Assembly (NCBI RefSeq): GCF_000801105.2
Contig: NC_079516.1
Coordinates: forward strand, 22,605,043 to 22,669,042
Origin: Raphanus sativus
Taxonomy: Eukaryota; Streptophyta; Magnoliopsida; Brassicales; Brassicaceae
Length of the DNA stretch: 64,000 nucleotides
Direction: 5' to 3'
Positions 34,860 through 46,601 of the stretch are shown piece by piece (within the stretch, counting starts at the first letter, position 1; the number at the start of each line of letters is the position of its first letter). The notes beneath the pieces were generated by a model that searched no databases, was not told the DNA's origin, and was given only the letters and a program-made list of their open reading frames with translations. Position numbers and translations under genes: made by a program.

Positions 34860-35195
34860 CATAGGATTGATTTGCGCAAGCGGAAGCTTGGTTTGTCACC
34901 TGGAAATTGAACTAGGATGATCTAATTAACTAGATACACACAGAAGTTGGTCTAGGAGAATATACATGAATCTAATTTATTCCTAATACATTTGAAAACC
35001 TAAACTCAATCATCTGAACAACTGCATTGTTCACCTGCTATTTACTGTTAAAATCAATTAATCTAGCTTTAATTTCGAAAACTACAAATATATTGTGTAA
35101 TCCTAGAGTCTCTGTGGATTCGATCCCTAAGTGCTACAACTGAACCTCTTATTTGAGAGAGTAATTCACTCCATAGGGTAATTTAAGTGATATCA
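34860..35195 (+). mobile_element. Diverged Athila-type LTR fragment, opposite orientation
   Basis: Sequence ending in GGATTCGATCCCTAAGTGC, CTCTTATTTGAGAGAGTAA, GGGTAATTT and TATCA at 35195 matches, in reverse complement, the left end of the LTR at 35712. No PBS follows, so it is a solo or truncated 3' LTR of an older related insertion. Confidence 0.5.
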
Positions 35196-35711
35196 CCATT
35201 CAAGTTTAAATTGAAGAAGAGGGTTCACAAGTGTTGATGTTTAAAGAATAAGCATATTCAGCCATTCATGAGTGTGGATTTGGAAATACAAATACATTGC
35301 CAAAACGGACAAAGATGATGCAAGCAGACATGTCAGGGATGATGTTCAAAGGACGATGAGATGGGGTTCAAGAAGTACAACTTTGTAATGAGTTGAATCT
35401 TATGTGACGAGTTTGTTATTCCAAAAGAGGATGTAGCAGTGACATAATATTTTCCAGTGTCAGTCACCATATTTGGTCAGCTTTACTAGTTTCGTCTTAT
35501 GTGAGAAACTACTAGAACATGTTACTGTGGTGTGGTTGAAGAAGATGAAGGATGAGTTACGACAGTGATATTTATATACATCAACTATTTGGTCCTGTTG
35601 CAACATCATAATAGCAGTAATAGAAGAAATAAGAGGAAATTTTGTAAATCTTGGCACTTCAAATTTAAAAGCAAAGCAGTCTCAGTGCATATGCTTTGGG
35701 ATTTGGGTAAG
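35196..35711. other. Host or older TE sequence flanking the Athila-type insertion
   Basis: No recognisable gene. The last five bases, GTAAG (35707-35711), correspond to TTAAG after the far LTR (63328-63332), a one-mismatch target duplication. Confidence 0.45.
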
Positions 35712-37033
35712 TGATAGTGCTCAAATTACCCAGTAGAGCTTACTCTCTCAAATAAGAGGTACAGCTGTTGTATTTAGGGATCGAATCACGAGGAGCTAGA
35801 GAACCAATTAAATAAAATCTACTAATCAATCCTAGGCAAGGTTGGTTTATATGATGAAAGTAAAAAGTAACAATTCCTAAAATGAACAAGGTAGTTGCTC
35901 TAACTAACAATATGATGGGTTGTTTAAATGTGAAAAAGAGTGCTAGACATAGGACTTTTATTCAGGAATGGAGATTATAATCTCTATAAATGCTTTAATA
36001 AGTTGCTTGCATGGTACTATAGATCTCAGCCGCTTATCTCAAGTGAAGTATCACTGGTTAAATACTCTAGATCTCTGGCCTCAACTGTCGTAATGTTGGC
36101 CGCAGAAAAAGAGTCGATCGATATCCTTTTGAGATATCGAGCGATACACCTTTCGCAGCGCCGATCGATTCACCTGTCGGGATATCGATCGACGGCTTCT
36201 AGATCTGCTTAGGCGCGGGCCGAATATGAACACAAGGTCTCAAGAGGGAGCTGTCGCTCTTCTCAACGGAAGACAGGCAAGTTCAAATGGATAATTCAAG
36301 ATAATCAAAGATCCTAGTGATCTATGTTCTAGTTAGCTAATTTAAAACAAGCATAGGGTGCAATCCATTTGATGAGTACCACAACTTAGCAGTTATAGTT
36401 TGGGGCTAATCCCCACAAACCTATTTAAACCCTAGATCTAACAAGTAGACTACTCAGACATAGCTAAGCAATTCATGACAATAGATAGATGAAAGAATTG
36501 CATAGATAGAAATAAGTAGAAATACAAAAGGAGATGAGAAATCTCTCCAATCTCTCAAACAATATAAAACTCTAGTCTCTCTCTCACACCTCTCTGCTTT
36601 TCTCTTGAAGGTTGTTTAAAGCTTTGCCGTCAAAAAACACTTAGCAGGAATATTTAAGCATTTTCCATTAGGTTAAAAACTCGTCAAGAGCAAATCTCGT
36701 AATTTGGTGAAGTCTTGGTGAAGTCTTGGTGAAGTAGTCGGCTAAACCATTTCGTCCTCGATATCGATCGACAACACTGGATGTGTATCGATCGATTATA
36801 ATCTTCTAGTACGCGGATCTTCTCAGCTACATCGATCGACAACTCTGGATGAGTATCGATCGATTATAATCACAATGTTGACTTCCGACTTGGTCTTGAA
36901 TAGTCAACTCGGTATATCATCTCTTGTACTCAAAAATGCTCCAAAAACATCACTTTCTCACAAAATTCTCCTGAACCTGAAAACATACCTAACAGGCTAG
37001 AAAACGGATTAAATATATAATAAAATACTAGTA
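35712..37033 (-). mobile_element. Athila-type 3' LTR, main part (split by the Tat-type insertion)
   Basis: Begins TGATAGTGCTCAAATTACCC and is nearly identical to the complete LTR at 61984-63327. It stops at ACTAGTA (37033), where the Tat-type LTR begins, and resumes at 53719 with TAGTATACC. TAGTA (37029-37033 and 53719-53723) is the target duplication of the intruder. It carries six copies of TCGATCGA, including two ~66-bp spaced pairs at about 36770-36868. There is no coding sequence. Confidence 0.9.
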
Positions 37034-38568
37034 TGTTGGGGTCAAAATCGGTCAAGACGAAATCGATGTCCGAAAATCTCGGAAAAATATGAAAAAGATG
37101 TAAGAGCAACCTCGAGAGACCAATTGTTAATCGAGAAACCTCGCGGGAAAACATTAAAGTTCGAGATTAATCATCTCGAAATCAACAGCTAGATACATTC
37201 TCACACAAGGAAAAACCTACGGAAAAACTAAAAACGCAAGAAAAATGCACAAACCGAAGAAACGAACAGCCGACCCCGGTCGTGGCCGTGGCCGCCGGGC
37301 GGCTAGCCCCGTGCTGGCCGTGGCCGCCGGCGGCTAGCGCTCGTGCTGGCCGTGGCCGCCGGGCTGCTAGCCCCGTGCTGGCCGTGGCCGCCGGCGGCTA
37401 GCGCCTGTGCTGGCCGTGGCCGCCGGGCTGCTAGCCCCGTGCTGGCCGTGGCCGCCGGCGGCTAGCGCCCGTGCTGGCCGTGGCCGCCGGGGCGGCTATC
37501 CCCGTGCTGGCCGTGGCCACCGGCGGCTAGCGCCCGTGCTGGCGCGCGTGGCCGCCGGGCGGCTAGCCCCGTGCTGGCCGTGGCCGCCGGCGGCTAGCGC
37601 CCGTGCTGGCCGTGGTCGCCGGGCGGCTAGCCCCGCGCTGGCTCGGGTCGTCGGACGGCTAGTCTTCGTGCGTAAAACTCCGGGCCTCCGGGTCGCCAGA
37701 AATCTGTGCTTTGCGATTTTCCGAGTCCCCGCAAACAAAACTCCTTCTTCTGTTCCAGGATTTCAAAGAACCCCTAAGACGTCAACGGATAGGAAGACTT
37801 CGTATAAAAAACGGTGATGGTTATCTTTAAAACACCCATTCACCACGGAAATTGATCGAAGATCTTCCGAAAGACTCGACATCTAAGTAGGAGCATCCTT
37901 TCAAAGAAATCGTAGAAAAAACAGCGGAAGTCCGGAAGACGGCCCGAAAGGGACCAAACCTGATCGGACGACCCATTTACGATTTTCTAAAAGAATAGAT
38001 GCGACAGTTTACAATTATCTTCGCGAGACAAGATAAATGTTTAAACTTCCGAAAAGATAAATGTCAACTTTCCGAAAGATAAATGTCAACTTTCCCGATA
38101 AACGCGAAAGCCAACGAAAATGGAAAAGGTCCAGCCCGCGGCAGACTCAGCCCATCAAGGATAGACCGTCATATGGGAGTATATAAGCAAAGCTAGGAGC
38201 AGAGGAAGGGGGATCCGAAATCAGAAGAAAGAAACCACTCCAGAGCAATTTAGAACTTAGGCGCTTATTTCCTTTTTTAGCGAGCTGCGACTCAACTAGG
38301 TTAGATCTAGGTTTCGAGACTAGCGAGGATCGACAGCTCTTACAGCCGAGATCTCGACCTGTTGTCCAAACGCTCTCCGCAGATTCGGAAATAAGATTCT
38401 TTCTTTTTGCTCTATTTATTTTACGCATTTATTCTCGAATCAGACTTGTTTTAACTTTGTCGTGCGTGGCCCAGCAGATAGCCGGGATCCTCGGGGAAAA
38501 CTAGGTCAACTTAGTTTTCCTACGTTTTAACTTAACTAAAATCGACAGTGCGAATTTCGGTTCCCACA
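37034..38568 (+). repeat. Tat-type 5' LTR
   Basis: 1535 bp, TG...CA ends. Contains a GC-rich minisatellite (37280-37650) and, downstream, a TATA-like GAGTATATAAGC near 38178-38189 that probably marks the transcription start region. The R/U5 part with GACCTGTTGTCC and the terminal TTTCGGTTCCCACA follow. Confidence 0.9.
37280..37650 (+). repeat. GC-rich minisatellite inside the Tat-type LTR (copy 1)
   Basis: Alternating half-units of about 31 bases: GTGCTGGCCGTGGCCGCCGG followed by GCGGCTAGCCCC, or by CGGCTAGCGCCC. About six double units. The GC content is far above the flanks. Homologous arrays at 45262-45630 and 52405-52800 differ in unit number. Open frames read through it in several frames because the unit has no stops; they are not genes. 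Confidence 0.9.
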
Positions 38569-38571
38569 GTT

Positions 38572-38590
38572 TGGCGCTAGAAGGAGGGGG
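38572..38590 (+). other. Primer binding site of the Tat-type element
   Basis: TGGCGCTAGAAGGAGGGGG begins three bases after the LTR CA end. The TGGCGC start is typical of Tat/Athila elements, which pair with a tRNA 3' CCA end. I cannot assign the tRNA with certainty. Confidence 0.65.
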
Positions 38591-38635
38591 ATTCACGGCT
38601 TATCTTTCTCGCAACTACGCACGCCCGGTTAAAGC

Positions 38636-40445
38636 ATGTCTGTTGACGCGGAAAAAGACAAGCAAACACACGACGGACCAGCCGTAGATGTCAACGCTGA
38701 GAAGACTCCTGACGGAAACGTATCGACGGTCACTGCCGAGGCAAACACCGCGATGCTGGACCAGATGAAGGAACTGTTCGCCACCGCCCAAAAACGGTCG
38801 GAAGAACAGGAGAAACTAATAACTTCACTCGCTAAACAGGTCAATACCTTAACAGCGAAAAGCAAAACTCCCGCGCGGATCCACCAAGGTGAGGCGTGTC
38901 AGGAGGCTGGACTTCGGGAACTTCCGAAGACCAAGAAAAAGATGCCCCGAGAAAATCCCCGGAACTCGTCCCTGACGATACCACTCCGACGGGGCAGAAG
39001 AAAACGACGGGCAACCTTCCACCTCCCGCAAGGGACAACGAAGGAGACGACGTCGAAAGAATCAATCTGGATGTCAGCGATCAATCGGATCCGTCCGACG
39101 AAGACGCGACATCCACCACCGAAGGACCCGAAGTCAGTCAGCTCGACTGGCGGCAGCCTTCGAAAACCCATGACAGAAGAGGAAGAAGACCTCTACTGGT
39201 CAGAGCAAGAAAGGTTGGCTGAAGACCAGACTCGGGCCTATCGCCTTCAGCGTAGACAGAAGAGCGCAAACGGCGCCAGCGAGATTCACGATCTGCGCGA
39301 GTACATCGCCAAAACTGCAGCCGAGGTGAAAGCGGTAAAATCGCAGATTCACCACGCGACCAGAACTGCCCCGAGATCGACCTGCTCCTCGAGGAGTCGA
39401 GAAAACCCCGTTCACCTCTCGAATCACGGAGGCGCAAGTCTCGGATCCTGGGAAAATAAAGCTTCCCACTTACGACGGAACCACAGATCCAAAGGCACAT
39501 CTGCAGTTCTTTCCAGATTGCAATGGCAAGGTCTAAACTTCCGAAGCGGGAAAAGGATGTCGGCTGCTGTCTCCTGTTCGTCGAGAACCTCAGAGGTGCT
39601 GCGCTCGAATGGTTCTCACACTTGAAAAGAAACTCCATCGGAAGTTTCCGCCAGCTTGCTTCAGCTTTCTGAAGCAATTCTCCATGTTCATGGACAGGGA
39701 AAACTTCCAACGTGGACCTTTGGAGCCTAATTCAAAAGGAAGACGAACCGCTCCGCGACTACATAAAGAGGTTTCAAACTCGTGATGTCCAGGGTAACAG
39801 GCCTCAGCGATAGAGTCGCCATCGACGCCCTGAGGAAGAACCTCTGGTACAAATCGAAATCCCGAAAGTGGATTTTCTCTGGAAAGGCCACGCACCATCC
39901 AAGATTACCCTCCACAAGGCAACAGATTTCATCAATCATGGAAGAAGAGATGAAATCCTAGCACAAAGCATGGACCGCGCCGAAAGCCGGCAACCGGAGA
40001 AGAGAAACCTCTCGTAACGACAAGTACGTCCATCACGAGGGCGGAGACGTCCAAGGCGAACAATAATTACGCCGTTAATTCCGAGCAAGGAAGGACCTCC
40101 GGAAACACCTGGACGCGGAACTCGTACAAGGAAATCCGCATTCGCGCGAGTTCCAAACGGAGAGGTCACCTCCACCGCCAACTGCAAAGTCCTCGGCGCT
40201 AGACTCATTATGAAGCTGCTCGACGGCAACTAGCAACGGTCAAGAGCATGAAAGACCTGATCCTAGATTTGACGGTCCGTCCGCCGAGGACCGAACGGAG
40301 CCAATCCCAATAACGCTCCTGGAACTCAATCGGGCAAAAAACGCGAACGGAGGACAAGACGGCGAAGGAAACAACAAACCGCCAAGGGATCAACATGGTC
40401 AATCGGAGGATCGCATTTTTACCAGGACTCTGTCGTCGATCAAAG
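38636..40445 (+). pseudogene. Tat-type gag, copy adjoining the gap
   Basis: Starts MSVDAEKDKQTHDGPAVDV and reads 329 codons before frame loss. The gag core ([23 protein letters not shown]) is present but split among frames by one-base indels. It is cut by the contig end at 40445. The second copy (46602-48383) has indels at different places, which points to sequencing noise. Confidence 0.75.
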
Positions 40446-40545
40446 NNNNNNNNNNNNNNNNNNNNNNNNNNNNNNNNNNNNNNNNNNNNNNNNNNNNNNN
40501 NNNNNNNNNNNNNNNNNNNNNNNNNNNNNNNNNNNNNNNNNNNNN
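40446..40545. other. Assembly gap, exactly 100 N
   Basis: A run of 100 Ns is the usual placeholder for a gap of unknown size. The two sides carry the overlapping copies of the same 7.9 kb. Any frame drawn across it is artificial. Confidence 0.99.
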
Positions 40546-41196
40546 TCTAGATCGATTAGAACGCACAGTTGTAGACATGAATGTTTCGAATCGTAAATAC
40601 GAACATAAAATGCTGGGGATTTCCCTTGTGTAGAAGCACGAACTCTCCAGATACATCCATCAACCCAACACTTAACGATGATTAATGTCAGAGTGGATAT
40701 GTGTACATCAAAATCAAATCCATCCCTCACTGTAAGAAGTTTTAGTCGTCTTCCAATATTTTTTTTTACTCTTGTATCGTTGCCCTACAACAAGGTTTAG
40801 CGACGACATCTCCAACCTTAGAACCTCCAGATTTCCTTTAGGTCCACTCGTGGAAAAGTTCTGATATCTCTTTCTTGGGAGGTAGCGTTGGTGAATCTTT
40901 CGTCTTCTGTTAGAGACTCACCGTATGAGCTGAAGTTATCATCTTCGGATGACACATCGTTCGAGTCGTCGAACATATCAAATCGGCTATCAAATTCATC
41001 ATCTTCTCCGTCTTTTTTCGCCATCTTCATTTTCTCCGCTTACATTGTGTTTTCTCCTTCCACTTTATTACAACAGTCATTTTCATTGTCCTCGTGTTCC
41101 TTCTCCAAACTGCAACCCATCGTTACACTGACTGTAATTTCGTCTCTTCTGGATTCAACTTCTGAAACTTCTGAGCTAATATTGACAAACATTTAA
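40546..41196 (-). pseudogene. MULE transposase N-terminal part (duplicate of 32536-33182)
   Basis: Contains CWVDGCIWRVRAS, YDSKHSC and the acidic N-terminal region (FDSRFDMFDDSNDVSSEDD). It differs from the first copy by one-base indels. It is truncated by the gap. Confidence 0.7.
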
Positions 41197-41756
41197 CTCT
41201 TCTCTCTTTCTCTGTAATTCCGATTCATTTCACCATTCTTGTTCTCCGTAATCTCCACACAGAGACGTAGCTGTTCGTTTTTTCTTTAGGTTTAGAAAAA
41301 CCTTGCAATTGTCTAGTATTAAAGACGAAACTGGTGGAGTGTCGAGCTCATTTGTTTTCAAAGTTTTATTCGAGATATGTAGCTAGGCTGAATATGATGC
41401 CGGAATTCAACTTTGCGAATTCTTCAAGAGTTGTTTTCTCATCTAAAGGCAGAACTTTAGACCCTCTACTGTCGACGTTGAATTTTATATATGTTTTTCT
41501 TAATCCAGTTACCAGAAACAATAATAACGGGATCCATAATATTTCTAAGAAAGATGAAGATTAAGTAATGGCATTATTTGTAAATACGTTTTTTTCTCAC
41601 GTGAAAAATGGCACGCTTGGGATTTAAAAAAAACCAGTAATAAAAAAAATTGTCTAGTTCTAGTCATTTCTTATAAAATATGTATAGTTGAGTAAACTTC
41701 CTTAATCAATGACTCAGATCTTCTCAAACCTCACATTTCCCATCTCACCATTCACG

Positions 41757-41758
41757 TG

Positions 41759-41813
<55 letters not shown>

Positions 41814-41825
41814 TCTCTCTCTCTC

Positions 41826-41881
<56 letters not shown>

Positions 41882-41887
41882 CTCTCT
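41757..41887. repeat. (CT)n microsatellite (duplicate of 33749-33884)
   Basis: CT repeat with several CTTCT interruptions not present in the first copy. Confidence 0.9.
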
Positions 41888-42300
41888 TTATCACTTTTCC
41901 CAAATCTCAGATCTGTTCAGATGACGACGATGGTGTATCCAGACGAAGCGGAAGAGAGGGAGATTGGAAGAAGCTGGGGGAGAGGACGATGACGATGGCG
42001 TGGAGTGGACGATGGCGTGGAGAGGACGACGGCATGAGAGGACGATCTGCCAGGACGACGACGGCGTGAGAGGACAATGCCAGAGCACGACGACGGTATG
42101 AGAGGACGATGTCGGGACGACGACAGAGTTGACAGAACGAAGATGAAGACGGCGTGAAGAGGACGCCTCCGTCTCAGATATTCTGTACCTCTATCCCACC
42201 ACCAGCACTACCACACCACCATGGTTCGACTTCTCTCTTCTCTCATCTCTTACTTTTAATTGATCTAAATATCGTTTCTGATCCCGAGGATTCTGTTCCG

Positions 42301-42496
42301 ATGGCGATCAAAGATGTCACGGAGGAAAGTTGCGGAAGCAGAGCCGTTGTCGCTGCTGCATTGTTTACTAAGGACAACCCTAGGCAGCACCGCAGGGAAA
42401 CTCTACAGCGAATCCATGAGTCTAATCTAGGAGTTGCGGATGCAAAGCCGTCGTGGCTGTTGGTGCTCTCGTTGTTCCAGATACTTCTCCAAGTAA
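42301..42496 (+). CDS. Possible exon MAIKDVTEES... (duplicate of 34293-34486)
   Basis: The same start codon context as the first copy, but a longer open frame (through PRQHRRETLQRIHESNLGVAD to SLFQILLQ) before CTCCAA|GTAAGCC. Comparison of the two copies shows that the first has lost frame by one-base changes. Product not recognised. Confidence 0.3.
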
Positions 42497-43715
42497 GCCA
42501 CAATCTTTAGTGTTTAAAGTGCTAAAAAATGCTAGTAAAAAAGGTTCGCTGTTTAAAGTGCTAAAGGTTTTAAAGTGCTAGTAAATTAGGTTCAGTGTTT
42601 TAAGGTGCTAAAAATGACATTTTCAGTGTTTAAAATGCGATTTCCCCTTTGTTTACTTGCAACTCTATTTAATTTAAAGTATTATTTAGACCATCAGAAC
42701 CATGTTTCTTATGAATATGTCTGAGTAGTTCTATGTTTATATTTAAAGTTGGTTCAAAAGGGTGATCTATGTGTTGCTAATCTTGAAATTGTGTTAGGGT
42801 GCTTAAAATAGTTCTTCATCTAGGTGTGCTTATTGCTAAGCCTTAAGATTAATCACCTTAATTATGCTTATTCATAGGATTGATTTGCGCAAGCGGAAGC
42901 TTGGTTTGTCACCTGAAATTGAACTAGGATGATCTAATTAACTAGATACACACAGAAGTTGGTCTAGGGAGAATATACATGAATCTAATTTTTCCTAATA
43001 CATTTGAAAACCTAAACTCCATCATCTGAACAACTGCATTGTTCCACCTGCTATTTATGTTAAAATCAATTAATCTAGCTTTAATTCGAAAACTACAAAT
43101 ATATTGTGTAATCCTAGAGTCTCTGTGGATTCGATCCCTAAGTGCTACAACTGAACCTCTTATTTTGAGAGAGTAATTCACTCCATAGGGTAATTTAAGT
43201 GATATCACCATCAAGTTTAAATTGAAGAAGAGGGTTCACAAGTGTTGATGTTTAAAGAATAAGCATATTCAGCCTTCATGAGTGTGGATTTGGAAATACA
43301 AATACATTGCCAAAACGGACAAAGATGATGCAAGCAGACATGTCGGATGATGTTCAAAGGACGATGAGATGGGGTTCAAGAAGTACAACTTTGTATGAGT
43401 TGAATCTTATGTGACGAGTTTGTTATTCCAAAAGAGGATGTAGCAGTGACATAATATTTTCCAGTGTCAGTCACCATATTGGTCAGCTTTACTAGTTTCG
43501 TCTTATGTGAGAAACTACTAGAACATGTTACTGTGGTGTGGTTGAAGAAGATGAAGGATGAGTTACGACAGTGATATTTATATACATCAACTATTTGGTC
43601 CTGTTGCAACATCATAATAGCAGTAGAAAGAAATAAGAGGAAATTTTGTAAATCTTGGCACTTCAAATTTAAAAGCAAGCAAGTCTCAGTGCATATGCTT
43701 TGGGATTTGGGTAAG

Positions 43716-45024
43716 TGATAGTGCTCAAATTACCAGTAGAGCTTACTCTCTCAAATAAGAGGTACAGCTGTTGTATTTAGGATCGAATCACGAGGAGCTA
43801 GAGAACAATTAAATAAAATCTACTAATCAATCCTAGGCAAGGTTGGTTTATATGATGAAAGTAAAAAGTACAATTCCTAAAATGAACAAGGTAGTTGCTC
43901 TAACTAACAATATGATGGGTTGTTTAATGTGAAAAGAGTGCTAGACATAGGACTTTTATTCAGGAATGGAGATTATAATCTCTATAAATGCTTTAATAAG
44001 TTGCTTGCATGGTACTATAGATCTCAGCCGCTTATCTCAAGTGAAGTATCACTGGTTAAATACTCTAGATCTCTGGCCTCAACTGTCGTAATGTTGGCGC
44101 AGAAAAGAGAGTCGATCGATATCCTTTTGAGATATCGAGCGATACACCTTTTCGCAGCGCCGATCGATTCACCTGTCGGGAATATCGATCGACGGCTTCT
44201 AGATCTGCTTAGGCGCGGGCCGAATATGAACACAAGGTCTCAAGAGGGAGCTGTCGCTCTTCTCAACGGAAGACAGGCAAGTTCAAATGGATAATTCAAG
44301 ATAATCAAAGATCCTAGTGATCTATGTTCTAGTTAGCTAATTTAAAACAAGCATAGGGTGCAATCCATTTGATGAGTACCACAACTTAGCAGTTATAGTT
44401 TGGGGCTAATCCCACAAACCTATTTAAACCCTAGATCTAACAAGTAGACTACTCAGACATAGCTAAGCAATTCATGACAATAGATAGATGAAAGAATTGC
44501 ATAGATAGAAATAAGTAGAAATACAAAAGGAGATGAGAATCTCTCCAATCTCTCAAACAATATAAACTCTAGTCTCTCTCTCACACTCTCTGCTTTTCTC
44601 TTGAAGGTTGTTTAAAGCTTGCCGTCAAAAAACACTTAGCAGGAATATTTAAGCATTTCCATTAGGTTAAAAACTCGTCAAGAGCAATCTCGTAATTTGG
44701 TGAAGTCTTGGTGAAGTCTTGGTGAAGTAGTCGGCTAAACCATTTCGTCCTCGATATCGATCGACAACATGGATGTGTATCGATCGATTATAATCTTCTA
44801 GTACGCGGATCTTCTCAGCTACATCGATCGACAACTCTGGATGAGTATCGATCGATTATAATCACAATGTTGACTTCCGACTTGGTCTTGAATGTCAACT
44901 CGGGTATATCATCTCTTGTACTCCAAAATGCTCCAAAAACATCACTTTCTCACAAAATTCTCCTGAACCTGAAACATACCTAACAGGCTAGAAAACGGAT
45001 TAAATATATAATAAAATACTAGTA
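43716..45024 (-). mobile_element. Athila-type 3' LTR part (duplicate of 35712-37033)
   Basis: Starts TGATAGTGCTCAAATTACC and ends ACTAGTA before the Tat-type LTR. It has the same six TCGATCGA sites. It is part of the overlap copy. Confidence 0.85.
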
Positions 45025-46533
45025 TGTTGGGGTCAAAATCGGTCAAGACGAAATCGATGTCCGAAAATCTCGGAAAAATATGAAAGATGTAAGAGCAACC
45101 TCGAGAGCCATTGTTAATCGAGAAACCTCGGGAAAACATTAAGTTCGAGATTAATCATCTCGAAATCAACAGCTAGATACATTCTCTACACAAGGAAAAA
45201 CCTACGGAAAAACTAAAAACGCAGAAAAATGCACAAACCGAAGGAAACGAACAGCCGACCCGGTCGTGGCCGTGGCCGCCGGGCGGCTAGCCCCGTGCTG
45301 GCCGTGGCCGCCGGCGGCTAGCGCTCGTGCTGGCCGTGGCCGCCGGCTGCTAGCCCCGTGCTGGCCGTGGCCGCCGGCGGCTAGCGCCTGTGCTGGCCGT
45401 GGCCGCCGGGCTGCTAGCCCCGTGCTGGCCGTGGCCGCCGGCGGCTAGCGCCGTGCTGGCCGTGGCCGCCGGGCGGCTATCCCCGTGCTGGCCGTGGCCA
45501 CCGGCGGCTAGCGCCCGTGCTGGCCGTGGCCGCCGGGCGGCTAGCCCCGTGCTGGCCGTGGCCGCCGGCGGCTAGCGCCCGTGCTGGCCGTGGTCGCCGG
45601 GCGGCTAGCCCGCGCTGGCTCGGGTCGTCGGACGGCTAGTCTTCGTGCGTAAAATCCGGGCCTCCGGGTCGCCAGAATCTGTGCTTTGCGATTTTCCGAG
45701 TCCCCGCAAACAAACTCCTTCTTCTGTTCCAGGATTTCAAAGAACCCCTAAGACGTCAACGGATAGGAAGACTTCGTATAAAACGGTGATGGTTATCTTA
45801 AAACACCATTCACCACGGAAATTGATCGAAGATCTTCCGAAAGACTCGACATCTAAGTAGGAGCATCCTTTCAAAGAAATCGTAGAAAAACAGCGGAAGT
45901 CCGGAAGACGGCCCGAAAGGGACCAACCTGATCGGACGACCCATTTACGATTTTCTAAAAGAATAGATGCGACAGTTTACAATTATCTTCGCGAGACAAG
46001 ATAAATGTTAAACTTCCGAAAAGATAAATGTCAACTTTCGGAAAGATAAATGTCACTTTCCGATAAACGCGAAAGCCAACGAAAATGGAAAAGGTCCAGC
46101 CCGCGGCAGACTCAGCCCATCAAGGATAGACCGTCATATGGGAGTATATAAGCAAAGCTAGGAGCAGAGGAAGGGGGATCCGAAATCAGAAGAAAGAAAC
46201 CACTCCAGAGCAATTTAGAACTTAGGCGCTTATTTCCTTTTTAGCGAGCTGCGACTCAACTAGGTTAGATCTAGGTTTCGAGACTAGCGAGGATCGACAG
46301 CTCTTACAGCCGAGATCTCGACCTGTTGTCCAAACGCTCTCCGCAGATTCGGAAATAAGATTCTTTCTTTTTGCTCTATTTATTTTACGCATTTATTCTC
46401 GAATCAGACTTGTTTTAACTTTGTCGTGCGTGGCCCAGCAGATAGCCCGGGATCCTCGGGGAAAACTAGGTCAACTTAGTTTTCCTACGTTTTAACTTAA
46501 CTAAAATCGACAGTGCGAATTTCGGTTCCCACA
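45025..46533 (+). repeat. Tat-type 5' LTR (duplicate of 37034-38568)
   Basis: TGTTGGGGTC...TTCCCACA, 1509 bp, with the GC-rich minisatellite at 45262-45630. It is shorter than the first copy by scattered single-base deletions. Confidence 0.9.
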
Positions 46534-46601
46534 GTTTGGCGCTAGAAGGAGGGGATTTCACGGCTTATCTTTCTCGCAACTACGCACGCCCGGTTAAGCA
46601 T

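Noticed and set aside
37407..37817. Ala/Gly/Arg-rich open frames on both strands (also at 45266-45575 and 52590-53037)
   Set aside because: The GC-rich LTR minisatellite has no stop codons in several frames; the frames lie in an LTR and are not genes.
39138..39710. 190-codon minus-strand frame opposite gag
   Set aside because: It is the complement of the gag coding region; the real antisense ORF lies further downstream at 50130-51946.
40399..40730. Open frames spanning the N gap
   Set aside because: They are joined through unknown bases between unrelated contig ends.
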